In this document: in pieces, positions 7,499 to 15,229 of the stretch
How the letters are laid out: each line of letters begins with the position of its first letter
How positions within the stretch are numbered: the stretch's first letter is position 1
Origin: Spirochaetota bacterium
GTDB lineage: Bacteria > Spirochaetota > Spirochaetia > Treponematales > UBA12059
DNA: 35,251 bases
Assembly (NCBI GenBank): GCA_018816345.1
Contig: JAHIWG010000013.1
Coordinates: forward strand, 1-35,251
Direction of reading: 5' to 3'
Notes under the pieces: generated by a model
What the model saw: the letters and a program-made list of their open reading frames with translations, nothing else
Database searches by the model: none
What the model was told of the DNA's origin: nothing
Translations under genes and position numbers: made by a program

Positions 7499-7870
7499 AT
7501 GACCGATGTACATCTTACCGTCGTAGATGAAGATACTCTCGATACCATACTCGCCGAGGACGTGGAATTCTCGGGCGTCATGGTCTTCAAGGATCCCATG
7601 ATGATCAAGGGCCGAGTATCCGGCTCCATCGTCGCGGAGAGCGATCTGCATATAGACGAGAAGGCCGTGGTAGAGGCCGACGTAAGCGCCAGGAACGTCA
7701 CCGTCAGGGGTACCCTCAAGGGAAATATCACCGCCGTCGGCCGAGTCGAGCTCTTCGCGACGTGCAGGGTCGACGGGGACGTTACCGCCGCCGAGGTCAC
7801 TATGGAACCGGGCTGCCGCTTCAACGGAATCTGCTCCATGACCGGTCCAGCCGATGCGACGCGTGCCTAG
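7499..7870 (+). CDS. Bactofilin (polymer-forming cytoskeletal protein)
   Basis: 123 residues made of repeating short beta-strands around glycines and hydrophobics (VEFSGVMVFKDPMMIKGRV, then SIVAESDLHIDEKAVVEADV, then NVTVRGTLKGNITA), the right-handed beta-helix core of bactofilins (DUF583). Bactofilins self-assemble without nucleotide into membrane-associated filaments that place cell-wall enzymes and shape the cell. In spirochaetes this could bear on helical shape, which is inference. It overlaps the downstream TPR gene by 17 bases, so the two are coupled. Confidence 0.9.
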   Translation: MTDVHLTVVDEDTLDTILAEDVEFSGVMVFKDPMMIKGRVSGSIVAESDLHIDEKAVVEADVSARNVTVRGTLKGNITAVGRVELFATCRVDGDVTAAEVTMEPGCRFNGICSMTGPADATRA

Positions 7871-8531
7871 CGTCCCCCCGCGCCGGTCCCGTCGCCGCCC
7901 CGTCGCCGCCGCGCTCGTCGCGCTAGCCCTCGCCGCCCAGGCCGTCCTGGGCCAGCCCGCCGGCGCGCAGGCGAGGCCCGACGCCCTCAAGATGTACAAG
8001 GAAGGCCGCTACGAGGAGTCCAAGGCGACCTGCCTCGCCGAGATAGCCTCCGATCCCTCGAATATCGAGTCGTACGTCGTGCTCGTCTGGAGCCTCCTGT
8101 CGCTGGAGCGCTACGCCGACGCGGAGCTATACGCGGCCAAGGCCTATACGACCATACGCAAGGATCCCCGCATCGTGGAGGCCCTAGGCGAGGCGGCGTA
8201 CTACCTCGGGAAGAACGAGCTGGCCCTGGAGCGCTTCAAGGATTATATTAACCTCCTTCCGGACGGCGCGCGCATAGGGACGGTGTATTACATGACGGGC
8301 GAGACCTACCTCCGGCTCGTCAAGCTCGAGCACGCGGATATAGCCATGCGCACCGCCTTGCAGTACGAGCCCAATAACGCCCGCTGGTGGGCGAGGCTGG
8401 GCTACGTCCGGGAACGCGCCTCGGAATGGGCCCTCGCGATGGCCGCGTACGACGCGGCCCTAGCCATCAATCCCGGCCTCGTCGACGCTCAGCGCGGCCG
8501 GGAGCGCGTGCTGGCGCGTACCCGGCGCTAG
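7854..8531 (+). CDS. Exported TPR-repeat protein
   Basis: 225 residues: an Arg-rich N-terminus, a hydrophobic signal segment (about residues 18-36, ending near GQPAGAQA), then tetratricopeptide repeats. The repeats show ALKMYKEGRYEESKATCL, WSLLSLERYADAELYAAKA, ALGEAAYYLGKNELALERF, TGETYLRLVKLEHADIAM and WARLGYVRERASEWALAM, each followed by the 'nP' turn. TPRs bind partner proteins, so this is a probable periplasmic or membrane-attached scaffold. It begins inside the bactofilin gene and stops one base before mtaB, pointing to one transcript. Confidence 0.85.
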   Translation: MRRVPSVPPRRSRRRPVAAALVALALAAQAVLGQPAGAQARPDALKMYKEGRYEESKATCLAEIASDPSNIESYVVLVWSLLSLERYADAELYAAKAYTTIRKDPRIVEALGEAAYYLGKNELALERFKDYINLLPDGARIGTVYYMTGETYLRLVKLEHADIAMRTALQYEPNNARWWARLGYVRERASEWALAMAAYDAALAINPGLVDAQRGRERVLARTRR

Positions 8532-8532
8532 C

Positions 8533-9891
8533 GTGGGGGCTAACGAAGCGCTTCGGGTAGCGTTCCGCACCTTCGGCTGCAAGCTTAACCAGGTCGAGAC
8601 TGAGACTCTGGCCGCGCGCTTCGAGGTCGCCGGCGCCTCTATCGTCGGTCCCGACGACGGCGCGGACCTCGTCGTGTTCAATACCTGCACCGTCACCAGC
8701 AAGGCGGAGCAGAAGGCCCGCCGCGAGATGCGCCTGGCCCTCCGCCGCAATCCCGACGCGGTAGCTGCGGTCACCGGCTGCTACGCCGAGCTTGACCCGG
8801 AGGCGCTCGCCGCCGTCGCCCCCCGGACCGTGGTCCTGCCCGGTAGCCGCAAGGACGCCCTCGGCGGCATGGCCGAGGCCTTGGTCGCGGCCCGCCTAGA
8901 GGGCCTCGACCTCCTGGACGAGCTTCGGCGCCTCGCCGCGGCCGCCTCCGGCGGTCTTCCCGACCCTTTCTCGTTCGTACCCGGCGAGGCTCGCTTCCGC
9001 TCCAGGGTGCAGCTCAAGGTCCAGGACGGCTGCGACAACCGTTGCGCGTACTGCCGCGTCTGCCTGGCCCGCGGGCGTTCCGTATCGCTCGATCCCGACG
9101 AGGCGCTACGCCGCGCGACCAGCCTCGCGGCCGCCGGCGTTCCCGAGATAGTCCTTACCGGCGTCAACCTCTCCCAGTACCGCTCAGGCGGCGTCGGTTT
9201 CCCCGGCCTGCTAGAGCTCCTCGTCAGGGGCGTTCCCTCGGCCGCCTTCCGCGTCTCCTCGTACGAGCCCGATCGCGCCGACGCCGCCTTCATGGGCGCG
9301 TTTTCCCTGCCCGGAGTCAGGCCTCACCTCCACCTGTCGGCTCAATCCGGCTCCGATAGGGTCCTCCGGGCCATGGGCCGCCGCTACGGCCGCGACGACG
9401 TCCTCAGGGCGGCGGAAGCCGCGCGCTCCGTTCGCGACGACCCGTTCCTAGGCGCGGACATTATAGTCGGCTTCCCCGGCGAGTCCGACGACGACTTCCG
9501 CGACACCGTAGGCCTCCTCGAGCTCATGCGCCCGGCCTGGGTACACGCCTTTACCTTCAGCCCGAGGCCGGGTACCCGAGCCTTCGACATGAAGCCCCGC
9601 GTACCCGAGCGCGTGGCGGTCGAGCGGGCGGCCGTCGTCCAAGCCATCGCCGATCGCGGCAAGCTCGAGTTCGCGCGCAGCCGGATAGGCAAGACGCTCG
9701 TCGCCGTCGTCGAGGACGGCGGCGACGAGGCCGTCCTCGGCGACGCGAGGCGCGTCTTCGCGACCTCGGCGGAGTACCTGAAGCTGGAGGTCCGCGGCGT
9801 CCCGGCGGGTTTCCACGGCTCGTGCGCCTGCAGGGTAATAGGCCTTTCGGACGGTGATGGCAGCGCCGATCTCGTTTCGATTTTTATTTAA
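8533..9891 (+). CDS. mtaB: tRNA N6-threonylcarbamoyladenosine(37) methylthiotransferase MtaB
   Basis: 452 residues. MtaB inserts a methylthio group at C2 of t6A37 in ANN-decoding tRNAs. The N-terminal UPF0004 domain carries the three cysteines for the auxiliary Fe-S cluster: C16 in FRTFGCKLNQVET (the MtaB form), C52 in NTCTVT and C83 in TGCYAE. The radical SAM cluster motif CxxxCxxC is C167-C171-C174 (CDNRCAYC). A TRAM-like tail follows from about residue 385. The likely start is GTG at 8533, one base after the TPR stop. No terminator is seen, and an AT-rich stretch follows. Confidence 0.93.
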   Translation: MGANEALRVAFRTFGCKLNQVETETLAARFEVAGASIVGPDDGADLVVFNTCTVTSKAEQKARREMRLALRRNPDAVAAVTGCYAELDPEALAAVAPRTVVLPGSRKDALGGMAEALVAARLEGLDLLDELRRLAAAASGGLPDPFSFVPGEARFRSRVQLKVQDGCDNRCAYCRVCLARGRSVSLDPDEALRRATSLAAAGVPEIVLTGVNLSQYRSGGVGFPGLLELLVRGVPSAAFRVSSYEPDRADAAFMGAFSLPGVRPHLHLSAQSGSDRVLRAMGRRYGRDDVLRAAEAARSVRDDPFLGADIIVGFPGESDDDFRDTVGLLELMRPAWVHAFTFSPRPGTRAFDMKPRVPERVAVERAAVVQAIADRGKLEFARSRIGKTLVAVVEDGGDEAVLGDARRVFATSAEYLKLEVRGVPAGFHGSCACRVIGLSDGDGSADLVSIFI

Positions 9892-9930
9892 CTAATTTGA
9901 TGTATTGGATATATTCTACAGTTGCTCCCC

Positions 9931-9958
9931 TTGATTAACGCGATTAATGTGTTACACT
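9931..9958 (+). promoter_or_regulatory. Candidate promoter for the first lipoprotein-barrel cassette
   Basis: The stretch after mtaB (9892-9960) is strikingly AT-rich for this DNA. TTGATT (9931-9936) and TACACT (9953-9958) are separated by 16 bases. The first ATG after it, at 10013, carries an AGGAGG ribosome-binding site, so this transcript would have an ordinary leader. Confidence 0.35.
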
Positions 9959-10012
9959 TGAGATAGAGTGTCGTCGAACATCGGTGAGGCGTCGACGGCG
10001 AGGAGGTTTACG

Positions 10013-10813
10013 ATGAAACGGACTATCACGATCGTATTGACCGCGGCGGTCGCTCTCTCGATGACGGCTTGCGACGCGCTCGACGCTATCCTGCAGGTAA
10101 ACATTTTCGCGCCTTTGTACGAGGTCAGCGCGACTAAGATCGAAGATTCGAAGGGAGACGCTCAGGCCCTCCTCGAGCAATCCGAGAGCGACACGTTCTA
10201 CGAGACGCTCGCTGATCCTAAGAACGCGACCTTGAAGACCGAGGTCCTCGCGACGATCGACGCCGCCATAGCCGCGGCGACGACGCCGGCGGTTATCCAG
10301 GACCTGACGCTCCTCGGCGCCGAGATAGAGCTGAAGACGACGGGGGGCGACGAGGTCGTCAATAACGTCGCCGCGGTGCTCGTCGATCAGAGCGCCATAC
10401 AGGACCCCGTCTCGGGCGAATTGGATCCCGCGAGGCTCTTGACAGCCATCATGCCCGCGAACGTCGTCTCGAGCGACGGGACGGTTACGGACGCCGCCGC
10501 CTTCAAGGCGATAATCGACGGCTTCGTGGCCGCGGACGCGTATTACACGGCCCTCGGGACGAGCCTCGACGGCGGGACCTACGCCGATACGACGGTGAGC
10601 GCGGGCGCGGTCGCCCAGAGCGCCCTGGTATCCGCCATGATCGCCGGCATCACGCCTCCGCCCGGAGTCAGTTCCGGCGAGTACTTGCTCGACATCGTCA
10701 ACGGCGAGGCGGCCGCGCCCGCGGATTTCGCCTTCCCCGATATGGCGGCCGGGTCTCCCCTCGGCAACCTATTCACCGCCGCGGGCATCGATCTCGCGAC
10801 GCTAGCCTTCTAA
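10013..10813 (+). CDS. Ala-rich helical lipoprotein, first copy of a lipoprotein-barrel cassette
   Basis: 266 residues. A lipoprotein signal peptide ends at C20 (LSMTAC). The mature part is helical, acidic and alanine-rich with no known catalytic motif. I do not recognise a named family, but the start of the mature region (IFAPLYEVSATKIEDSKGDA, ALLEQ) resembles that of the lipoprotein at 12042, and both are followed by a UPF0164-type barrel, so they look like paralogues. An earlier GTG at 9968 is in frame, but AGGAGG just upstream of 10013 and the signal peptide fix the start. The next gene follows after ten bases with its own AAGGAGG. It may serve as a periplasmic partner or plug for the barrel, which is inference. 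Confidence 0.82.
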   Translation: MKRTITIVLTAAVALSMTACDALDAILQVNIFAPLYEVSATKIEDSKGDAQALLEQSESDTFYETLADPKNATLKTEVLATIDAAIAAATTPAVIQDLTLLGAEIELKTTGGDEVVNNVAAVLVDQSAIQDPVSGELDPARLLTAIMPANVVSSDGTVTDAAAFKAIIDGFVAADAYYTALGTSLDGGTYADTTVSAGAVAQSALVSAMIAGITPPPGVSSGEYLLDIVNGEAAAPADFAFPDMAAGSPLGNLFTAAGIDLATLAF

Positions 10814-10823
10814 GGAGGAAGCC

Positions 10824-11990
10824 ATGAAACGCACTATATCGGTAGTATCGATGCTCCTCCTGCTCGGAGGCGCGGTCTTCGCCCAGGAAGCGACGCGGCT
10901 CGACGCCGCGGCCCCCAAGGACGCCCGCACCATGGCGATGGGCGGCGCCTTCATCGCGATGAGCGAGGGCTACCAGAGCCTCTACGGCAACCCCGCGTCC
11001 TTCGCCGACAAGAAAGCCGAATTGACCCTTATCTCGATGACGCCATGGGTCTACGTAAGGCCCACTACCTCCAATATCGAGACGTTCCAGTCCATCGTAG
11101 GGGCGGGCGACGATACGGGCGCGATGATCGGCGGCATCTCCGACCTCGTGGCCGACAACGGCTTCGGCGGCGGCGTGTCCGCCGGCCTCGGCTGGGTAGG
11201 CAAGGGCCTCGGCCTCGGCGTCGTCGGCGGCGGCGAGGTCTACGTATCGGGCGAGAACCTGATCGGGGCGACCGGCACGCTCGACGGCTCGATGGCGGCC
11301 GTCGTCGGCATAGGAATACCCCTGCAGCTCGGGCCGTTCCGGCTCCAGGTGGGCGGCGACGTCAGGCCGTACCTGAGGATGACGGGCGACGTGGTCGCCG
11401 CGGGGCTCGTCGGGGGTTTACTCGGCAGCGGCTCGGGTTTCGATCCGATGTCCCTGCCGGTCGATCTCGGCTTCGGCCTCGCGGTCGACCTGGGAGCCAA
11501 GCTTGACCTCGGGAACCTGCTGTCGGTGGGACTGGCCATCCGCGATATATCCACGAAGCAGAACTTCTCGAGCACGACGCTCGGCGGCGCTCTTGAGAAG
11601 ATCCAGTCGGGCGATCTAGCGGCCGGCGCGAATCCCGTCGAATACGCCGCCCTGCCAAACATCACCCTCGGCGCGAGCCTGACGCCCATTCCGGTCGGGC
11701 TCCGGAAGCTCATCGACGTCACGGTCATCGCCGAGATCCAGGATCCCATTAGGGTGATCGTAGAGCAATCCACCCCGTGGAACCTATTCCACCTGGGCGT
11801 GGAGGCCGACCTCCTCGGGGGCCTCCTGGCGGTTCGCACGGGCCTCAACAAGGGCTGGATCAGCCTGGGCGCGGGGCTCGACCTGTTGATCATGGAAGTG
11901 AACGTAGCCGTCTTTACCGAGGAACTGGGACTGAAGCCCGGCTACCAGCCCAGGACGGGCATATCGGCGGAAGTGGCCATACGGTTCTGA
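10824..11990 (+). CDS. UPF0164/FadL-like outer-membrane barrel protein, cassette copy 1
   Basis: 388 residues with a signal peptide (1-20, cleavage after VFAQ). The body starts with the PorV/FadL-like signature ARTMAMGGAFIAMSEGYQSL followed by YGNPASFA, then alternating beta-strand sequence rich in Gly, to a C-terminal strand ending in aromatic F (AEVAIRF), as expected for an outer-membrane barrel. Spirochaetes carry several such proteins (UPF0164, for example the Treponema FadL-like set), proposed to import long-chain fatty acids or other hydrophobic nutrients. The substrate here is unknown. It is tightly coupled to the preceding lipoprotein. Confidence 0.85.
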   Translation: MKRTISVVSMLLLLGGAVFAQEATRLDAAAPKDARTMAMGGAFIAMSEGYQSLYGNPASFADKKAELTLISMTPWVYVRPTTSNIETFQSIVGAGDDTGAMIGGISDLVADNGFGGGVSAGLGWVGKGLGLGVVGGGEVYVSGENLIGATGTLDGSMAAVVGIGIPLQLGPFRLQVGGDVRPYLRMTGDVVAAGLVGGLLGSGSGFDPMSLPVDLGFGLAVDLGAKLDLGNLLSVGLAIRDISTKQNFSSTTLGGALEKIQSGDLAAGANPVEYAALPNITLGASLTPIPVGLRKLIDVTVIAEIQDPIRVIVEQSTPWNLFHLGVEADLLGGLLAVRTGLNKGWISLGAGLDLLIMEVNVAVFTEELGLKPGYQPRTGISAEVAIRF

Positions 11991-12041
11991 TGAAAACCGG
12001 TCGCCGCGCCGATACTAGATACGAGAAAAGGAGCGGCGACG

Positions 12042-12764
12042 ATGAAAGAACGTAGATCGAGAGCCGCGGCTACGGCCGCGGCCTTCACGGGCATCATGCT
12101 CCTGTCCGCCTGCCAGCAATTCTTCACGACCACCCTGGCCGCTCCCTTGGCGCGCGCGTCGTATACTATCCCGGCTGACCTTTCGGTAGCCGACGCCTCC
12201 GCGCTCCTCGAGGAGGCCTTGGCCTCGGGGGACGCCGAGATGGCGGCCGCCCTCGTGACGCCCCTGCTCGCCGCCGCCGCCGCCGCCGCCGAGGCGGATC
12301 CCGCTAGCGCGGCATACCAGGAAGCCGCGGCCGCCCTCCTGGACGCCTCGATCCTGGCGTCCGGCGTCGGGCCCGCGATGACGACCTTGGCGACCGGGTT
12401 GCTGGGCGGCGACGTATCGACGGTGACCGAGGAGCAGGCCGCGGCGATGCTCTCCGCGTTCGACGGCGTCTCCCTCGACGATACCGCCGAGAGCGCGCTT
12501 CTCCTCCTCGCGGCCTATCCGCCTGCCGATATCAGCTCCGAGGACGCCTATGCCGCGGGACTAGCGCTCCTCGCCGACTCGTATAGCGACGCCGGCGGAT
12601 CGCTTTCGAATCCGGCTAGCCTGTCGGCGGAAGACCTTACGGCGCTCGAATCGGATCCTTCGTATCTAGTCGGACTGTCGTTGCTTATGCTCGGCGCGTC
12701 CATCGACGCCGCGAGCGGGACGCCGAGCGTCCTCGGCGGACTCCTGGACGGATTTTCCCTATAG
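12042..12764 (+). CDS. Ala-rich helical lipoprotein, second copy of the cassette
   Basis: 240 residues with a lipoprotein signal ending at C24 (LLSAC). The mature part is extremely rich in Ala, Leu, Ser and Asp and helical. It includes a run of seven Ala encoded by an uninterrupted GCC track at 12270-12290. It resembles the lipoprotein at 10013 in length, composition and position before a barrel gene (compare LAAPLARASYTIPADLSVAD with the first copy's IFAPLYEVSATKIE). An AAAGGAG ribosome-binding site precedes ATG 12042. The function is unknown. Confidence 0.8.
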   Translation: MKERRSRAAATAAAFTGIMLLSACQQFFTTTLAAPLARASYTIPADLSVADASALLEEALASGDAEMAAALVTPLLAAAAAAAEADPASAAYQEAAAALLDASILASGVGPAMTTLATGLLGGDVSTVTEEQAAAMLSAFDGVSLDDTAESALLLLAAYPPADISSEDAYAAGLALLADSYSDAGGSLSNPASLSAEDLTALESDPSYLVGLSLLMLGASIDAASGTPSVLGGLLDGFSL

Positions 12765-12835
12765 ATGGAATTCATATACGCATGGCGTCGAGCCGATGAT
12801 GTTGATAGCATGAAACTGCCCTGCGAGGTCCGGCC

Positions 12836-13969
12836 ATGAAACGATACGCATTGCTCTGCGCCGCGATGGCGCTGGTACAGTTCGCGCACGCTCAGACGGT
12901 GGAGCCGTTCTCGTTGCCTTCGGCCCGGATGGCGGCCGTCGGCGGTCCGCACGCCGCGAGCGTCTCCGGCGTAGACGCCATATTCGAGAATCCGGCCGGC
13001 TTCGCGGCCGAGACCGCTGAGCTAAGCGTATCGGCCCTCGTCGCGAACGCCTCGGGGCCCGTCTTCGATATAGCGGGCATGCTGGTCGGCGGATCAGACA
13101 TAATGGCCGCGTTGCCCGCCCTCTTCGACGCCGGCGGCCGGCTGTATATGCAGGCGGACATCCTCGGCCCGCTGGCCTTCGGCTACGCGGGCAAGGGCCT
13201 CGGCTTCGGCCTGTTCAACCGGTCGGTCGTGACCCTCAACGCCGCTTCCCTATTATCGGTAGCCTACTCGGTATCGGAGGAGATAATGCTCGCCGGGGGG
13301 TACGCTTACCGTTTCACGCTAGGCGAGAGGCAGGTCCTGGACGCGGGAATCATGCCTAAGGGCTTCATCCGCGCTACCGTCGGCCAGAGAGCCTCCATTA
13401 CCGAGATCCTCGCGATGGTGAGCGACCCGACGGCGGTCCTCGGCAGCCCCTTCTCCATGACGTCGGGCGTCGGCTTCGACGTGGGCGTCCGGTGGTCGTA
13501 CGACGACGTCATAGCCCTCGGCCTCGTGTGCCGCGACGCGTACTCTCCCGCCATGGTCACGAGCTACGATAACTATACGGCCTTCGCGGAGAGCCCTAGC
13601 ACCGGCTCGTCGGCGTACGCCGTGGTGCCCGCAGACCTGGCGTTCGGAGTCGCCTACGAGGCGCCCTTCGCCATCCTGAACGCGCTCGGGGCGGACCTCG
13701 TCGTGCTAGTCGACTACGTCGACATACTCGACCTTTTCTCTACGGTTCCGCGCAACCCGATACTCAACGTGAGGGTCGGCCTCGAGCTGACCCTGCTCGA
13801 CATCCTGTCGCTCAGGGCGGGAATCAAGGACGCGCTCCCGACCGCCGGATTCGGCATCGACCTGTCGGCCTTCTCATTCTCATTGGCAATGTACGGGCGG
13901 GAACTGGGCATAGAGCCGGGAGCCCGGCCCGTGTTCAACCTGCTCGTGGCGTTCGACTTCAGGTACTGA
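12836..13969 (+). CDS. UPF0164/FadL-like outer-membrane barrel protein, cassette copy 2
   Basis: 377 residues with a signal peptide (1-19, cleavage after AHAQ). It opens with SARMAAVGGPHAASVSGVDA and FENPAGFA, the same signature as the barrel at 10824. It ends similarly: a block ELGIEPGARP matching ELGLKPGYQP, then a final strand with terminal aromatic Y (FDFRY). The two barrels are therefore homologous but well diverged. It is preceded by the second lipoprotein and followed by a GC-rich hairpin and the tRNA-Lys promoter. Confidence 0.83.
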   Translation: MKRYALLCAAMALVQFAHAQTVEPFSLPSARMAAVGGPHAASVSGVDAIFENPAGFAAETAELSVSALVANASGPVFDIAGMLVGGSDIMAALPALFDAGGRLYMQADILGPLAFGYAGKGLGFGLFNRSVVTLNAASLLSVAYSVSEEIMLAGGYAYRFTLGERQVLDAGIMPKGFIRATVGQRASITEILAMVSDPTAVLGSPFSMTSGVGFDVGVRWSYDDVIALGLVCRDAYSPAMVTSYDNYTAFAESPSTGSSAYAVVPADLAFGVAYEAPFAILNALGADLVVLVDYVDILDLFSTVPRNPILNVRVGLELTLLDILSLRAGIKDALPTAGFGIDLSAFSFSLAMYGRELGIEPGARPVFNLLVAFDFRY

Positions 13970-13970
13970 C

Positions 13971-14005
13971 GGCCGAGGCCTCAGGCCCTGGGCGAGGCCT
14001 TCGGC
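13971..14005 (+). terminator. GC-rich imperfect hairpin after the second barrel gene
   Basis: GGCCGAGGCCT (13971-13981) can pair with AGGCCTTCGGC (13995-14005), with one bulged T, around a 13-base loop. There is no T-run after it; instead the tRNA -35 box begins at 14007. It may act as a weak terminator separating the barrel transcript from the tRNA. Confidence 0.35.
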
Positions 14006-14006
14006 G

Positions 14007-14036
14007 TTGACACTGACGGGCGCCGGAGGGTATTGT
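14007..14036 (+). promoter_or_regulatory. Promoter of tRNA-Lys
   Basis: A perfect TTGACA (14007-14012) lies 18 bases before TATTGT (14031-14036). The tRNA begins 15 bases after the -10 box. Confidence 0.65.
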
Positions 14037-14051
14037 CGTTCCCGCGCTCGC

Positions 14052-14124
14052 GAGCCGCTAGCTCATTCGGTAGAGCAACGCCCTTTTAAGGCGTGGGTGC
14101 GGAGTTCGAACCTCCGGCGGCTCA
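14052..14124 (+). tRNA. tRNA-Lys (anticodon TTT)
   Basis: 73 bases fold into a full cloverleaf. The acceptor GAGCCGC pairs with GCGGCTC, the D stem is GCTC/GAGC, and the anticodon stem ACGCC/GGCGT holds loop CTTTTAA (anticodon TTT). The T stem CGGAG/CTCCG holds TTCGAAC, and the discriminator is A. CCA is not encoded. A T5 run follows directly and may end transcription. Confidence 0.95.
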
Positions 14125-14295
14125 TTTTTCCCGCTTCCCGTTTTCCGCTACCAGCCGCTTCCCGGAAACCGTCGATTCCCGTTATTAGGCTAATACTATA
14201 TACCGAGCGGCTTTTCGTTCCTCGGGTTGCGCCGGGACTGGGGCGCGTCAGCCCGGCTTCGCGCCCGGCTCAGGTCTAGCCGGCCCCGGGCTAGC

Positions 14296-15198
14296 CTACT
14301 CCACGTCGATAAGCTTGATGACGCAGCCCAGGCTCGCCTGGAAGATGAACGACGTCGCGGCCGGGCTGCGCCCCGCGAGCAGGCCGGTGCCGAAGACGTA
14401 GACGCCGCTATCGAGGCCCGCGACCAGTGTGAGCCTCGGGTTCAGTATCGCGCTTACCGTGGCGCCGAGCACCACGGCGCCGAGGCCGTCCGCCGTGGAA
14501 TCGGAGTAGGTGCGCGTCATGCTCCTGTAGCCGAGCTCGGCGAAGACGCGATACGGAGCGCCTTTCTGATGCACGTCTACCGAGAAGAGGTAGTTAGTGG
14601 AGCCGTCGACGAGCGGGTCGCCCGTCGAGACTATCCTCGTGTAGCGTTTAGTTATCATCGAGACCGAGCATATCGCGTTATACACGTACCATCCCGCCGA
14701 TAGTTCGGATAGTTCCTGCGAATAATCTCCGGCCGCCGCTAGGCCCGCTCCCATCGAGGACTCGGCCTTTGCCGAGAAGAACGCGATCCCGGGAGCCTCG
14801 AGCTTGAAGCCGATGTTGATCCCCGCCTTGAGCGGGCTCGCAACCGAGTTGAAGGCTCCGACCATGGGGCCCGCGCTGATGCTCGCTATGCCCGTCTCGT
14901 AGGTGACTATGCCCCTGACTATGTTCCTGAGGACCGTGTCGGTCTCGTACTCGGCCACGAGCGAGAAGCCGTCGCCCAGGTCCTCGGCGAAGGCGGCGCG
15001 GCCGCCGTATAGCCACAGGTTAGCCGGGTATACGGCCTCGGCCATCGGCGACTCTCCGGCCCAGGGCAGGCCCAGGTTGCCGAAGAAGGCGCCCGCCTCT
15101 ATGTCGAGCGAATAGGCGGGGACGGACAGCGCCATGGCGAGGACCGCCGCGTAGAGTATCGTCGATTCGGTCCCAAAGCGCTTCGGTCGTATCGTCAT
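14296..15198 (-). CDS. Exported beta-rich protein, probable outer-membrane barrel
   Basis: 300 residues with a signal peptide (about 1-30, cleavage near AYSL). It continues as alternating hydrophobic/polar strands with many Gly and aromatic residues, for example FSLVAEYETDTVL, YRVFAELGYRSMTRTYS and GAVVLGATVSAILN, ending FQASLGCVIKLIDVE. No named family is recognised. The start has AAGGAG a few bases upstream. It lies 31 bases after the barrel-like gene at 15230-16420 on the same strand, so the pair is probably one operon. An outer-membrane location is inferred from strand pattern only. Confidence 0.78.
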   Translation of the reverse strand: MTIRPKRFGTESTILYAAVLAMALSVPAYSLDIEAGAFFGNLGLPWAGESPMAEAVYPANLWLYGGRAAFAEDLGDGFSLVAEYETDTVLRNIVRGIVTYETGIASISAGPMVGAFNSVASPLKAGINIGFKLEAPGIAFFSAKAESSMGAGLAAAGDYSQELSELSAGWYVYNAICSVSMITKRYTRIVSTGDPLVDGSTNYLFSVDVHQKGAPYRVFAELGYRSMTRTYSDSTADGLGAVVLGATVSAILNPRLTLVAGLDSGVYVFGTGLLAGRSPAATSFIFQASLGCVIKLIDVE

Positions 15199-15229
15199 AT
15201 AAGGCTCCTTGTCGTCTTCGTGCCGTCGA

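Noticed and set aside
14007-14279. Plus-strand open frame across the tRNA-Lys region
   Set aside because: It reads through a tRNA with a perfect cloverleaf and has no protein-like composition. The tRNA and its promoter explain the sequence.
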